Source: Actinomycetota bacterium (GTDB lineage Bacteria > Actinomycetota > Acidimicrobiia > Acidimicrobiales > JAMCPL01). From it: DNA of 51,020 bases. Below are positions 25,080 to 34,238 of the stretch, piece after piece. The stretch's first letter is position 1. Every line of letters starts with the position of its first letter. The stretch is from contig JAMCPL010000010.1 of assembly GCA_023379675.1 (NCBI GenBank), positions 1 to 51,020 of the forward strand, written 5' to 3'. The translations under genes and the position numbers were made by a program. The notes below the pieces were generated by a model, which saw only the letters and a list, made by a program, of their open reading frames with translations, made no database searches and was not told the DNA's origin.

Positions 25080-26105
25080 ATGGCTAAGTTGTATTACGAT
25101 AAGGATGCTGATCCTTCCCTCATCAAGGGACGGAAAGTAGCTGTATTGGGTTACGGATCGCAAGGACATGCCCATGCGCAGAACCTTGCCGACTCGGGCA
25201 TCGACGTGCGTGTTGGTTTGCGGGAGGGATCGTCCTCCAAGGAAAAGGCGCAGGAAGCGGGCTTGAGGGTGCTGAGCATACATGATGCTGCCGACGAAGC
25301 TGATCTCATTATGGTGCTCTTGCCCGACACCGAGCAACCGGATGTATATGCGCGCGATATAGAGTCCACACTGAACGAGGGGGATGCCCTGTTCTTTGCG
25401 CACGGTTTCAATATCCATTTCGGCCAGATTAAACCGCCTCCGTATGTGGACGTGGCAATGGTTGCGCCGAAGAGCCCGGGGCATCTGGTTCGCAGGACCT
25501 ATGAGCAAGGCGGAGGCGTGCCTTCCCTTGTCGCTGTTGCACAGGATCATTCCGGCAAGGCCAGGGACTTGGCCATATCTTATGCGCATGCATTGGGGGC
25601 CACCCGGGCTGGGGTACTGGATACCACCTTTTCCGAGGAGACGGAGACTGACCTTTTCGGGGAGCAGGCTGTCCTTTGCGGCGGTGTCACCGGCCTCATG
25701 CAGGCGGGTTTCGATACGTTGGTAGAGGCAGGATACCAGCCCGAGTCGGCATATTTTGAGTGCCTGCATGAGATGAAGCTCATCGTGGATCTTATCTACG
25801 AGGAAGGCATTAAGGGTATGCGGTATTCTGTGTCTGACACCGCCGAGTACGGCGACATGACCCGCGGGCCGAAAGTTGTAGATGATCATGTACGCCAGAC
25901 AATGCGAGAGATACTCGGCGATATCCGCTCAGGCAAGTTTGCCGAGGAGTGGATTGCGGAGAACAAGGCCGGTAGGCCCAACTTCAACGAACTCAGGCGC
26001 AAAGCGGCGGAAGCTCCCATAGAGAAGGTGGGGGAGGAGTTGAGGGCGATGATGCCGTTTATATCGTCAGGCCACAAGGGCGTGAGAGACGTGTCCGGAG
26101 GCTGA
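25080..26105 (+). CDS. ilvC: Ketol-acid reductoisomerase (class I)
   Basis: Isomerises and reduces acetolactate or acetohydroxybutyrate with NADPH in branched-chain amino acid synthesis. The 341-residue length fits class I. The Rossmann motif is [19 protein letters not shown], followed by a Ser-rich beta2-alphaB loop ([10 protein letters not shown]) typical of NADPH use. The catalytic Mg-binding Asp/Glu are in [41 protein letters not shown], seen in pieces. It has a strong ribosome site. It stands alone, apart from ilvE and cimA nearly 9 kb downstream; no ilvB or ilvN is visible here. Confidence 0.96.
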   Translation: MAKLYYDKDADPSLIKGRKVAVLGYGSQGHAHAQNLADSGIDVRVGLREGSSSKEKAQEAGLRVLSIHDAADEADLIMVLLPDTEQPDVYARDIESTLNEGDALFFAHGFNIHFGQIKPPPYVDVAMVAPKSPGHLVRRTYEQGGGVPSLVAVAQDHSGKARDLAISYAHALGATRAGVLDTTFSEETETDLFGEQAVLCGGVTGLMQAGFDTLVEAGYQPESAYFECLHEMKLIVDLIYEEGIKGMRYSVSDTAEYGDMTRGPKVVDDHVRQTMREILGDIRSGKFAEEWIAENKAGRPNFNELRRKAAEAPIEKVGEELRAMMPFISSGHKGVRDVSGG

Positions 26106-26208
26106 GCGACAGGTCGTCAAGGGGTAAGAATCTGTGTAGTATTACATGCCGCAACTGCCTGGCTAGGAGTGGGGCCAGAAACATACTACGATATAAGATG
26201 AACACAAG

Positions 26209-26242
26209 ATATTGTGGTTGTTATACATTGGAGCCACAATAT
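26209..26242. terminator. AT-rich inverted repeat downstream of ilvC
   Basis: ATATTGTGG (26209-26217) pairs with CCACAATAT (26234-26242) around a 16-base loop. It sits in the 271-bp gap between the convergent ilvC and the membrane-protein gene. It could be a bidirectional terminator or, being AT-rich and palindromic, a protein-binding site. I cannot tell which. Confidence 0.4.
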
Positions 26243-26376
26243 ATATGGTTACCAGGTTAACAGCAGGGGTGCTGATCCACGCTCCTGGATAATGAATGGT
26301 GCGAGCCTGTGCATGACAAGTCGGCAATGATGATGAATCGGCAGTCGCTTTTCATTTTATTGAGCGTGGATCGAAA

Positions 26377-27741
26377 TCAGGGAACCGGGGTGAGTGTCAT
26401 GGTGAAGGGTGATGAGTAGCCGGAAGGGAATGCCAACAATTTTCCTGCGATAGTTACGGACATTTTGTAGGCGGCGCCGAGTTCAATTGTGACTGTACCA
26501 CTGGCGCTTATGACCTGCGGTTGGCCGGGGTAGGTCATGCCAGTCCATAATACATTGCCGGTTGACAGCGATTTTGCCATTACCCAGCAACGCTCTCCGG
26601 GGCTTAAGGTCACGGCGTAGTTGCCGGGGGGCGCAGGGTAGGAGCCGGTGAATGTGGTGTAGGAGGCAGGCTGGATCAGCCCTGAACCGCTGCTGGAGCC
26701 GTAGGGGTTCACGGTGCTGGAGGTGCCGCCCTTATGGGTCTTGGTCTTGCGGTTGCTGGTTTTTGGATGCTTGCTCGTGGATGCGGTAGGGGCAGTGCCT
26801 TTACGTGATGAGCCGGATGCAACAGGCTGTGTTTGTCCAGCGGATGCAGGTCTGCCCAAAGCGCTTCCCCGTGTCCTCGATATTGGCGTGCCACCTATGG
26901 ATAATGATGTAAGCGTAAGGATCAGAGCCACCATGACGAGCGCAAGGGCGGCTGCCATCCTCTTCCAGCTAGGCCTCAGGTGGAGCCATCCCATTCTCAC
27001 GAGTAGGGGGGACGCAGGTTTGCCTGCAGAGTGCCTGGTCTCGCTCATGGCGGATGCGGAGCCGTACGGTTCTGCTTGTGCTTGATCCATCCCGGTACCT
27101 GCGCTCTCTTGGCGTAACGAGCCGATCGGCAGCGTGTCATCGACAAATACCATATCTGGTTGTCGTGTGTATTCAGTCCGTGCCGTGCCGTCGGACTCTC
27201 TATCCTGTTCTCCAGTTAAGTGCTGGTCACCTGGGTGATGCTCACCTTCGATTGCTTTATTGTCGTACTGAGTCGTTTCGTACACGGCAGTGCCTGCCGG
27301 TTGCTCGATTCTGCCGGACCATTGGTCGGACCTGGCGCCGCGGTGAGCGTTGCTCGTACGATCGATCAAGCGCCGGCGCGCCGATTCAGCTCGTTTTTCC
27401 ATCTCCGCCATGGCCTCTGCCGACCGGGTGTCAGCCGGCGCACGTCCGATTATCCTGATAGTCGAAGGTGGGTCTGGTATGACGGGCATAGCAGGGGGAA
27501 TTCGCTCTGCAGTATGGCTGGATGCGCCGCTGGTGATGGTGTCTCTCCGATCGGCGTCTCTGTGGCCACTGTCGCCATGGGCATTACCAGCATGGCCGGT
27601 ATCACCTGGAGGGTACTTGAGTGCTTCAAGTGCATGATGATACCGATCCACCGATTTGCGCTCATTGATTGACATCTTGATGGCTTGGCGTATCAGGAAT
27701 ATACCTGCCACCAGAACTACTATAACTATAACGAAAGTCAT
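26377..27741 (-). CDS. Two-helix membrane protein with RodZ/DUF4115-like C-terminal domain
   Basis: 454 residues. An N-terminal helix (FVIVIVVLVAGIFLIRQAI, 3-21) is followed by a long polar, low-complexity region rich in His, Gly, Arg and Asp, and a second helix near 265-285 (MAAALALVMVALILTLTSL). After a basic Ser/Thr/Lys-rich linker, the last 85 residues form a domain with LSPGERCWVMAKSL and SVTIAGKLL, reminiscent of the extracellular DUF4115 domain of RodZ. The match is by pattern only. If right, it could be a cell-shape or envelope factor; otherwise function is unknown. Upstream, the minus strand has an AT-rich TATAGTAT directly before the ATG. Confidence 0.6.
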   Translation of the reverse strand: MTFVIVIVVLVAGIFLIRQAIKMSINERKSVDRYHHALEALKYPPGDTGHAGNAHGDSGHRDADRRDTITSGASSHTAERIPPAMPVIPDPPSTIRIIGRAPADTRSAEAMAEMEKRAESARRRLIDRTSNAHRGARSDQWSGRIEQPAGTAVYETTQYDNKAIEGEHHPGDQHLTGEQDRESDGTARTEYTRQPDMVFVDDTLPIGSLRQESAGTGMDQAQAEPYGSASAMSETRHSAGKPASPLLVRMGWLHLRPSWKRMAAALALVMVALILTLTSLSIGGTPISRTRGSALGRPASAGQTQPVASGSSRKGTAPTASTSKHPKTSNRKTKTHKGGTSSTVNPYGSSSGSGLIQPASYTTFTGSYPAPPGNYAVTLSPGERCWVMAKSLSTGNVLWTGMTYPGQPQVISASGTVTIELGAAYKMSVTIAGKLLAFPSGYSSPFTMTLTPVP

Positions 27742-27863
27742 ATACTATATTGAACACCCGATACGCGGTTAAGGGTATCGCGACTTTCCAACTTTTTCCA
27801 GACTTACACTTTTCACCAGAAATAGTGGGAAGGAGCCACTCGCCAGGCATGGCTGCCCAGCCT

Positions 27864-28568
27864 CTAATCTCCCTGATATCTCGGTATTCGATAATCAGGT
27901 ATTGCCCGTCGCAATGGATTGTTCATATCACGCTCCGATAACACTGGAGTATTAATACCCCAGTCGGCACCCACGCTAGGGTCGTTCCATGCTATGCCCA
28001 ACTCGTCGGAACCACTGTAGTAGCCGTCCACCAAGTAGGTGAGGAGCATGTCGGTCAGGGAACTGAATCCATGAGCTACACCGGGGGGTATGTATATACC
28101 AGTATCAGTATCTTCGTCAAGGTCGTAGATCATGGTTGCAGCTTCGGTAGGTGAACCTTTCCTCAGATCGTGCAGAACCACCCGTGCACGTCCTCTGAGG
28201 AGGTACCAGTAGTCAGCCTGCCTGAGATGGTAGTGGAGCCCGACCAGGCATCCGGCGGACCTTTCAGCCCTGTTGCCCTGCAGCATTTCGCGTCCCTCTG
28301 GGAACCATGATCTTCTATAGGTTTCCACAAAGCGTCCCCTCTCATCTCCATGGACATCGGGCTTGACGATGATGACGCCTGTGATCTGTGATGACGCTAT
28401 GAAACCTGCCATGGTCACCGATATTAGCGCCCCGTCCTGCGGATGACCATTCGGCACACCTATCTGCAATGGCTGGGCCTTTGACGGCATACTGGCCGGC
28501 TGGATCGGTGGGCTAAGTGTCAGTTGGCGAGCATGGCTATTTTCCGGTGTCACACTTCTTGACAGCAT
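27864..28568 (-). CDS. rmlC: RmlC-like dTDP-4-dehydrorhamnose 3,5-epimerase
   Basis: A cupin epimerase expected to invert C3 and C5 of dTDP-4-keto-6-deoxyglucose. Seen: HGDERGRFVETYRRSWF, VGLHYHLRQADYWYL, YIPPGVAHGFSSLTD, and the late DGYYSGSDELGIAWNDPSVGADW. The catalytic His is in GLHYH and the active-site Tyr is kept. However, the Q-G-K lysine of standard RmlC reads Q-A-D here. From 28568 it has 234 residues; starting at ATG 28412 gives 182, closer to the family, and removes the overlap with the peptidase gene. It lies 18 kb from rmlB/rmlD on the opposite strand. Confidence 0.78.
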   Translation of the reverse strand: MLSRSVTPENSHARQLTLSPPIQPASMPSKAQPLQIGVPNGHPQDGALISVTMAGFIASSQITGVIIVKPDVHGDERGRFVETYRRSWFPEGREMLQGNRAERSAGCLVGLHYHLRQADYWYLLRGRARVVLHDLRKGSPTEAATMIYDLDEDTDTGIYIPPGVAHGFSSLTDMLLTYLVDGYYSGSDELGIAWNDPSVGADWGINTPVLSERDMNNPLRRAIPDYRIPRYQGD

Positions 28569-30963
28569 TGATGATAAAGCTCAGCATGGTTGCTTCTTCG
28601 TCCCAGGCAGCATAGCGTCCAGATGGTCCCATGTGCCCGCCGTCCATGTTAGCAATGAGGATGACCTTGTTCTGCGGGCTTGCCGCCCTGAGCTTTTGGA
28701 CCCACTTCAGCGGCTCGAAGAAACCCACTCTGGGATCCGTTAGACCGGCTGTTACGAGGATGTCTGGGTAGTGTATTCCCTGGCGCACATTGTCGTATGG
28801 TGAATACTCCTTCATGGACAGGTATGCGCTACGGTCTTCCAACGGGTTGCCCCACTCCTCCCATTCCGTGATGGTGAGCGGGAGGCTGGGATCCATCATT
28901 GTTGTGAGGCAGTCGACAAATGGCACCTCTGCCACTATTGCTGCAAATAGCTCGGGAGCCATGTTGGCAACAGCTCCCATGAGCATGCCACCGGCTGATC
29001 CGCCGCGAGCAACCAGCATCGCAGGACTGGTCCAACCGTTGTCCACAAGATATCTGGCGCATGCAACAAAGTCGCAGAAGGTATTGGTTTTCATTGCCAG
29101 TTTACCTTCGTCATACCAGCGGCGCCCTAGTTCTCCTCCACCCCGGACATGGGCGATGGCGAAAGAGAATCCTCGTTCCAATAACGATAGACGTGTTGCC
29201 GAGAACGTCGGATTGACACTGTGCTGGTAGGCGCCATAACCGTACAGTAGGCAAGGCGTGTTGCCATCCTGGTGTATATCGCGTGGAAATATGATGGACA
29301 TGGGTATTGCCCTACCATCATGTGACGTAACAAATACCAGTTTACTGCAATATTTGGCTTCACTGTATTCGCCGATGATATGCTGTCGTTTTATCGTCCT
29401 GGCGTTACCGGTCGCTATGTCCAAATCGCATACGACAAGAGGCGATACGAGCGAGGTGCATTCGTAGCGCAGGAATGGAGAGGCCATGTCACGGTTGTCC
29501 CCGATCGTGCAAGTGGAGGGGATTGGATGCTGGTGCAGGAAATGGCCGGAGTTTACGTCTCCAGCGGCTTCGCCACTTGTCATGTCGCTGCCAGCAACAT
29601 AGCGGTCAACAACACTTGCGTTGTGGCCGCCTTCATGGCACATGGGAGGCGTATCATGCTTCGAACCGTTTCTCCCTATCGCTCGTAGAGGAGCATCCTT
29701 GCCGATGTGGGGAGGGAGGGGGATGACTCGGATTCTCGCCATTGCTTCCTCGCGCAGCTGGATCGCCAGATGCCCAGCGATCACTTCCATGGATTCTATC
29801 GTGCTTCCGTCCGTGGTGCTGACTAATTCCGTCCAATTATGCCGATCCAGGCTACTGGAGGGGGTCGTAACTATGCGGAAGTCCGGAGCGGAGTCATTGG
29901 TCAAGAGAATGAACCACCCCTGGTAGTGTTCGGCGGTATACTCCACGCCGTCTTTCCTTGATTGGATGAGTATTGCATCCTGTGCCCGATTGGCCTGGTT
30001 CAGACGGATGGCACGAATTTCTGATGTGCGTTTTGACCGGGCTTCTATCAGGAGGTACTCGTTGTCCTTTGTCCTGGATATGCTGACGAAAAAACGTTTG
30101 TCACATTCCTCGTAAATGAGGTCGTCCAACTTGGCGCTCGCGTCGATAAGGTGACGCCACACCTGATAGGGTCTATCCTGGCTGTCCGCTCTAACGTAGT
30201 AGAGTGCAGCATTTTCATCAAAGACCAGTCCATAGGACGTATCGTCAATCACGCACACGACCGTTTTGTGACACGGAGTGAGCATATGATACGGCATGGA
30301 CGCATTGGCAGTGCTGGATTCCAAGTGCTCATCAGTGGCAGTGGGCGCATCAGGGGCAACGGATTTGGTGGATACGTCCAGAAACAGCTTTTCTATGTAT
30401 AGGGTGAAGCGCTCATTGCCGGAGGTGTCTACGGAATAGGCGAGCAGGGTGCCTGTAGCGGTGGTTTCAAAGTCGCCAAGCGCCATATACTCATGCCCCC
30501 GCGCCAGTACATTAGCATCCAAGAGCACCATTTCATTTTTATCCACGCAGGTGGCAGTAATGGCAGGAGGCGTGTATGCGTCGAGTATCTCCTTTCTTCC
30601 GGCATCTGGATAGGTTGCTGGGACAGTTATGGACGCTTGACTGTGCCTGGCTACAGGCACAGGTATAGCGCAATACACGGGGTAGGACATGCCTTCAAAT
30701 GTCCTCGTAAAATGCCACAAATTGCCATGGCGTACCGGAGCAGAGCAATCGGTTTGAGGCGTGCGACCAGCTATTTCCTGGTAGATCCTTTCCTTGAGGC
30801 TCGACAAAGGTTCAAGGACTGACTGCACGTAGCATTTCTCTTGCTCCAGCAGTTGGAGCACCTCAGGATTGCTCGCATCATTCAGCCAGTACCACGGATC
30901 CACCCGCTTGTCACCGTGGGCCTCAATCGCGAAGGGACGCTGTACGGCTACAGGCGGATCCAC
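28537..30963 (-). CDS. Prolyl oligopeptidase family serine peptidase (oligopeptidase B-like)
   Basis: 808 residues of the S9A family: an N-terminal beta-propeller, then an alpha/beta-hydrolase domain. The start region RVDPWYWLNDASNPEVLQ is typical. The catalytic triad is Ser656 in GGSAGG, Asp743 in GLTDPRVGF, and His777 in MDGGHMGPSG. The length exceeds the usual 680-720 because of a His/Gly/Ser/Asp-rich insertion of about 90 residues near 430-510. No signal peptide is seen, so it is probably cytoplasmic and cuts short peptides after basic residues. The start is GTG at 30963. It is divergent from the response regulator gene. Confidence 0.9.
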   Translation of the reverse strand: MDPPVAVQRPFAIEAHGDKRVDPWYWLNDASNPEVLQLLEQEKCYVQSVLEPLSSLKERIYQEIAGRTPQTDCSAPVRHGNLWHFTRTFEGMSYPVYCAIPVPVARHSQASITVPATYPDAGRKEILDAYTPPAITATCVDKNEMVLLDANVLARGHEYMALGDFETTATGTLLAYSVDTSGNERFTLYIEKLFLDVSTKSVAPDAPTATDEHLESSTANASMPYHMLTPCHKTVVCVIDDTSYGLVFDENAALYYVRADSQDRPYQVWRHLIDASAKLDDLIYEECDKRFFVSISRTKDNEYLLIEARSKRTSEIRAIRLNQANRAQDAILIQSRKDGVEYTAEHYQGWFILLTNDSAPDFRIVTTPSSSLDRHNWTELVSTTDGSTIESMEVIAGHLAIQLREEAMARIRVIPLPPHIGKDAPLRAIGRNGSKHDTPPMCHEGGHNASVVDRYVAGSDMTSGEAAGDVNSGHFLHQHPIPSTCTIGDNRDMASPFLRYECTSLVSPLVVCDLDIATGNARTIKRQHIIGEYSEAKYCSKLVFVTSHDGRAIPMSIIFPRDIHQDGNTPCLLYGYGAYQHSVNPTFSATRLSLLERGFSFAIAHVRGGGELGRRWYDEGKLAMKTNTFCDFVACARYLVDNGWTSPAMLVARGGSAGGMLMGAVANMAPELFAAIVAEVPFVDCLTTMMDPSLPLTITEWEEWGNPLEDRSAYLSMKEYSPYDNVRQGIHYPDILVTAGLTDPRVGFFEPLKWVQKLRAASPQNKVILIANMDGGHMGPSGRYAAWDEEATMLSFIINAVKKCDTGK

Positions 30964-31080
30964 CCGATATCCTCTCTATGGCTAAGGTCAAGGGCCTGCA
31001 GGGCATGTGGCGATCCAAGCATGTGTCGAGCATTAATTGTTTGGGTCGGTGGTGTTCCGTATCATTTGCGTACTGTGAGC

Positions 31081-31093
31081 TATTATATAGTAT
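31081..31093 (+). promoter_or_regulatory. Promoter -10 for a leaderless response-regulator mRNA
   Basis: TATTAT at 31081-31086 ends seven bases before ATG 31094, and no ribosome site is present. This matches the pattern before the nfuA-like gene. No consensus -35 was found. Confidence 0.5.
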
Positions 31094-31906
31094 ATGAGCA
31101 CAACAGGGGTGGCGGTACGCAGCGTGGTGGTGGTCGATGACCATACTTTGCTGCGCGCGGGAACGCGCCAGATTCTCGAGCAGCATGGCAGGTTGCGGGT
31201 AGTAGGTGAGGCGAGTAGCGTTGAAGAAGCCATAGGTGTGGTTGACTCTGCACGGCCAGATGTCGTATTGATGGACATTCGCCTTCCCGATGGCAGTGGG
31301 CTTGATGGAGCTCGCCGGATTCTGGCGAAGAACCCGTCGATCAAAGTGGTGGTACTAAGCGCTTATGACGATGACGACTATATACGGACTGCCCTGGCCA
31401 TGGGAGTGGCAGGATACCTGTTGAAGACTGTGAAATCCGAGGATCTTGTGTATGCGGTGCAGGCGGCTTCCGATGGGATGGTTGTCCTTGATCCAGCGAT
31501 TATCGCTCGATTGCGCAAGAGCAATGGATCTTCCGAGGGCAGTCTGCCATTGCCTGCGGCATTACGGGATGCGACTTCCTCCTTGGCCGGTAGCGGCATA
31601 GATCTGACAAGTAGCGTAGCGGATGGCAAGACGGTCGGCACCACGGGTAACGTACCGGTAAGCGATGAGGAGGGTTTTGGGTCGGGGCATGACGGCGGTA
31701 AGCTCTCAGATCGTGAGGTCGAAGTAATCGGGCTCATCGGGATGGGTCTTTCCAACAAGTCGATTGCCGACCGGCTCTATATCAGTACACGGACCGTGGA
31801 GGGGCATCTTAATAGGATATTCGCCAAGCTTGATGTACATTCCCGCACAGAGCTGATGCGCTATGCCTATGCCAGTGGAATAGCCTCCGTGAGAAGCGAC
31901 GATTGA
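31094..31906 (+). CDS. NarL/FixJ-type response regulator
   Basis: 270 residues. The receiver domain (10-125) has VVVVDDH, the phospho-acceptor Asp61 in VLMDIRLPDGSG, and the Lys in GYLLKTVKSED. A long Ser/Thr/Gly-rich linker of about 60 residues (140-198) leads to a LuxR-type HTH near 200-262: LSDREVEVIGLIGMGLSNKSI then STRTVEGHLNRIFAKLDVHS. It probably binds DNA when phosphorylated by the kinase encoded 48 bases downstream. The regulated genes are not evident, though the divergent peptidase gene is a candidate. Confidence 0.93.
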   Translation: MSTTGVAVRSVVVVDDHTLLRAGTRQILEQHGRLRVVGEASSVEEAIGVVDSARPDVVLMDIRLPDGSGLDGARRILAKNPSIKVVVLSAYDDDDYIRTALAMGVAGYLLKTVKSEDLVYAVQAASDGMVVLDPAIIARLRKSNGSSEGSLPLPAALRDATSSLAGSGIDLTSSVADGKTVGTTGNVPVSDEEGFGSGHDGGKLSDREVEVIGLIGMGLSNKSIADRLYISTRTVEGHLNRIFAKLDVHSRTELMRYAYASGIASVRSDD

Positions 31907-31953
31907 CCGAAGATGGAAAATGGTGGGCCTGTTTCGGGGAGGGATGAAAGAGT

Positions 31954-33738
31954 TTGGGCGTGTCGACCGTATCTGATCGTACCTTGAGGGATAAGGCGGG
32001 GAGAGAAGGCAAGAGGCCATACTGGCGCGATGGGCGCTACTGGGTGGTGCTACTTGTCATAGCAAGTCTTTATGCAGCCAGGCTGGTCATGTCGGTTGCG
32101 CTTGGCGCCAGCATAGTAACGGCACAGCCGGAGCTCACGACGCTGGCTGTATTCCTGGTACCCATCCTGTACCTTGCGCTGAGCGTATCAACCGAGGGGG
32201 CGGTGACCGGGGCAATGTGGGTTCTAGTACTGAGTATGCCAAGGATAGTGGCCTACTACCAGGAGCGCAGTTACGTGGGCGTTTGGGCACAAGCCATGCA
32301 GGTCATGGTGCTGGTTGTGATAGCAATACTTGTAGGGCGTCAGGTAAGCGCCGAACGCAATGCGCGGCTGCGCGCTGAGTCTGCGCGCAGGGCGCACCTC
32401 GCTGCGGAAGCCAGATACCGGGGGCTCTTCGAATCCAATGGTGCGCCTATACTGCTGGTGGGTCAGGACGGTAACGTACTGGAGGCAAATATGGCTGCAC
32501 TGAAGCTACTGCCTGCCGTATCCCCCCAGCCGATTACCCCGGAGTGGCAGGGTGGTGCTGGTGGTGACCGTGCAGAGGCCATAGGGGTGCGGGTGGGAAG
32601 GCCCGATGCCGTTGATGATAGTGGCAGGATTCGTCCTTCCAGGGTCAAGTTGGGCAGTGTCATAGGTGACAGCATGGCCCGGCGAATCCTTGCGCTTGCA
32701 GCCAGAATATCCGCTCCCACAAGTCTCATGCCGGTATCGGCAGGCACTATTGGACCAGTTGCCGGGTCGTTGCCGCCGTACCTGATAGGAAGTAGCGCAG
32801 GCCGTGACGGAGACGCTGCTGGTGGAACCGATTACCATGCGGGAGACGGGGGCGTTGGTACAAACACGTTCGAAGTCAGGGTCGGAGAGGGCGTATACGT
32901 TTTCAGGATGGCAGTGACTGCCATCCATGATGAGAACAGCCAGTGGATTTTCCAGTTGGTCTTCGAGGACGTGACGGCTGAGGCCGCAAGGCTTCAGAAT
33001 GCGGAGATGTATGCGAGAAGAGTTCTGGGTGCCCAAGAGGACGAGCGAAAACGGCTTGCCCAGGAACTCCATGATGGACCGCTCCAGTCTCTCATACATC
33101 TTTGCCGGCAGGTGGATGCAGTATCTGGAGGTTCCAGCCAGCAGAACGTGGGCCTTGAGAGTGTACGTGAGATTGCAGAAGGGGTGGTAAGCGAGCTGAG
33201 GTCGATTGCCCGGGGACTCCGTCCCTCTATACTCGATGATCTTGGCCTGGTAGCTGCTATATCGCGGCTGCTTTCCGATATCGAGGCAAGGTCAGGCATC
33301 AAGGCCACGCTGGGCGTTCACGGGATGGATGTGAGGCTGCCTCCGCATGTGGAGAGTTGTTTGTTTCGTGTGGCGCAGGAAGCCATGTCAAATGTGGAGC
33401 GCCATTCCCGTGCACACCGGGTTGCCGTCGGATTGGAGGCGAATGAGGAGAGCGTACATTTTTTAGTCAATGACGACGGAGTTGGGTTTGCAGCTTATGA
33501 GGTGCTATCGCAGCCTGCTTCCCCCACCATGGGTCTTGCCGGGATGCGCGAACGGGTTGGCCTTCTTGGTGGCCGCCTGTACGTACGGTCTTCACCTGGC
33601 CGATCTGGCGCCGTAACCGAAGTTTCGGATCCATTCGCAGGCAGTGGTACATCGATAGAGGTACTCATACCGCTGGGCGGCAATGGTTCCATGCATACGT
33701 TGACGCCTGACGCACCAGTTGCCGGGACACTGGGCTGA
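31954..33738 (+). CDS. NarX-type sensor histidine kinase (HisKA_3)
   Basis: 594 residues. Several N-terminal membrane helices (about 28-130) form the likely sensor region, followed by a coiled segment and a PAS-like piece (RYRGLFESNGAPILLVGQDG). A Gly/Pro-rich insertion of roughly 120 residues follows. The HisKA_3 box ERKRLAQELHDGPLQSL contains phospho-acceptor His373, and the ATPase domain shows EAMSNVERHS (N box), VNDDGVGF (G1) and GLAGMRERVGLLGG (G2). The start is TTG 31954 or GTG 31960 after GGGGAGGG. A perfect hairpin overlaps its stop. The signal is unknown. It is paired with the upstream regulator. Confidence 0.92.
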   Translation: MGVSTVSDRTLRDKAGREGKRPYWRDGRYWVVLLVIASLYAARLVMSVALGASIVTAQPELTTLAVFLVPILYLALSVSTEGAVTGAMWVLVLSMPRIVAYYQERSYVGVWAQAMQVMVLVVIAILVGRQVSAERNARLRAESARRAHLAAEARYRGLFESNGAPILLVGQDGNVLEANMAALKLLPAVSPQPITPEWQGGAGGDRAEAIGVRVGRPDAVDDSGRIRPSRVKLGSVIGDSMARRILALAARISAPTSLMPVSAGTIGPVAGSLPPYLIGSSAGRDGDAAGGTDYHAGDGGVGTNTFEVRVGEGVYVFRMAVTAIHDENSQWIFQLVFEDVTAEAARLQNAEMYARRVLGAQEDERKRLAQELHDGPLQSLIHLCRQVDAVSGGSSQQNVGLESVREIAEGVVSELRSIARGLRPSILDDLGLVAAISRLLSDIEARSGIKATLGVHGMDVRLPPHVESCLFRVAQEAMSNVERHSRAHRVAVGLEANEESVHFLVNDDGVGFAAYEVLSQPASPTMGLAGMRERVGLLGGRLYVRSSPGRSGAVTEVSDPFAGSGTSIEVLIPLGGNGSMHTLTPDAPVAGTLG

Positions 33739-33771
33739 AGAGGGCTATCCTGCAAGGTTCAGCCCAGTGTC
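33726..33771 (+). terminator. Perfect 14-bp hairpin terminator overlapping the kinase stop
   Basis: GACACTGGGCTGAA (33726-33739) pairs perfectly with TTCAGCCCAGTGTC (33758-33771) around an 18-base loop. The TGA stop codon (33736-33738) lies inside the left arm. There is no T-tract. Confidence 0.75.
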
Positions 33772-33920
33772 ACAACCTTAGCCGACCCATGAGGGGTTGA
33801 ACCTAACCCATGACAGTAAGCATACATCTTTGTGCTGCGCTGCCTGCCGCATCAGCTCCCTATAGTTGCCGTACTGCCAGGTATGCACGTGTTGTATACG
33901 CGTTGTGCCATGACAACTGG

Positions 33921-34238
33921 CTAGCGAAGTTTGCCGGTACGAAGTTCTTCGATGCTGAGTTCGGTGGTTGCTTCTTCGCCGCATTCTGGACACGGAGCGT
34001 TTCCGATGTGACGCCACGAGCGTAACAAGCGGGTACCGGATGGGTCGAGATGCACGACAAAGGAGTCGCTCAGCGGATCTATTTCAAGTCCCCAGTACGG
34101 GCGCCATCCTGTCGATGCCAGCCTTGGGTCCAGGTCGATTCCTTTCAAGACCCTGCGAAAACGCATTCTCGCTTCATCGAATATCCATGTACTGTGGCAC
34201 GATTCGATTGTGAACTCATTCGAGTGGTCTGCTGTCAT
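33921..34238 (-). CDS. Small conserved protein with a CPECG end, function unknown
   Basis: About 105 residues from ATG 34238, starting MTADHSNEFTIESCHSTWIF. An upstream ATG at 34262 would add eight residues. The 34238 start is favoured because TAATAA(T) ends six to seven bases before it on this strand, again suggesting a leaderless message. The body (RMRFRRVLKGIDLDPR, LEIDPLSDSFVVHLDPSGTR) looks like a folded soluble domain; a CPECG half-knuckle near the C-terminus may bind metal if dimeric. I do not recognise a function. Confidence 0.6.
   Translation of the reverse strand: MTADHSNEFTIESCHSTWIFDEARMRFRRVLKGIDLDPRLASTGWRPYWGLEIDPLSDSFVVHLDPSGTRLLRSWRHIGNAPCPECGEEATTELSIEELRTGKLR

Noticed and set aside
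26377-27672. Plus-strand frames opposite the membrane-protein gene
   Set aside because: They lack family motifs and start signals, and look like shadows of the long minus-strand frame.
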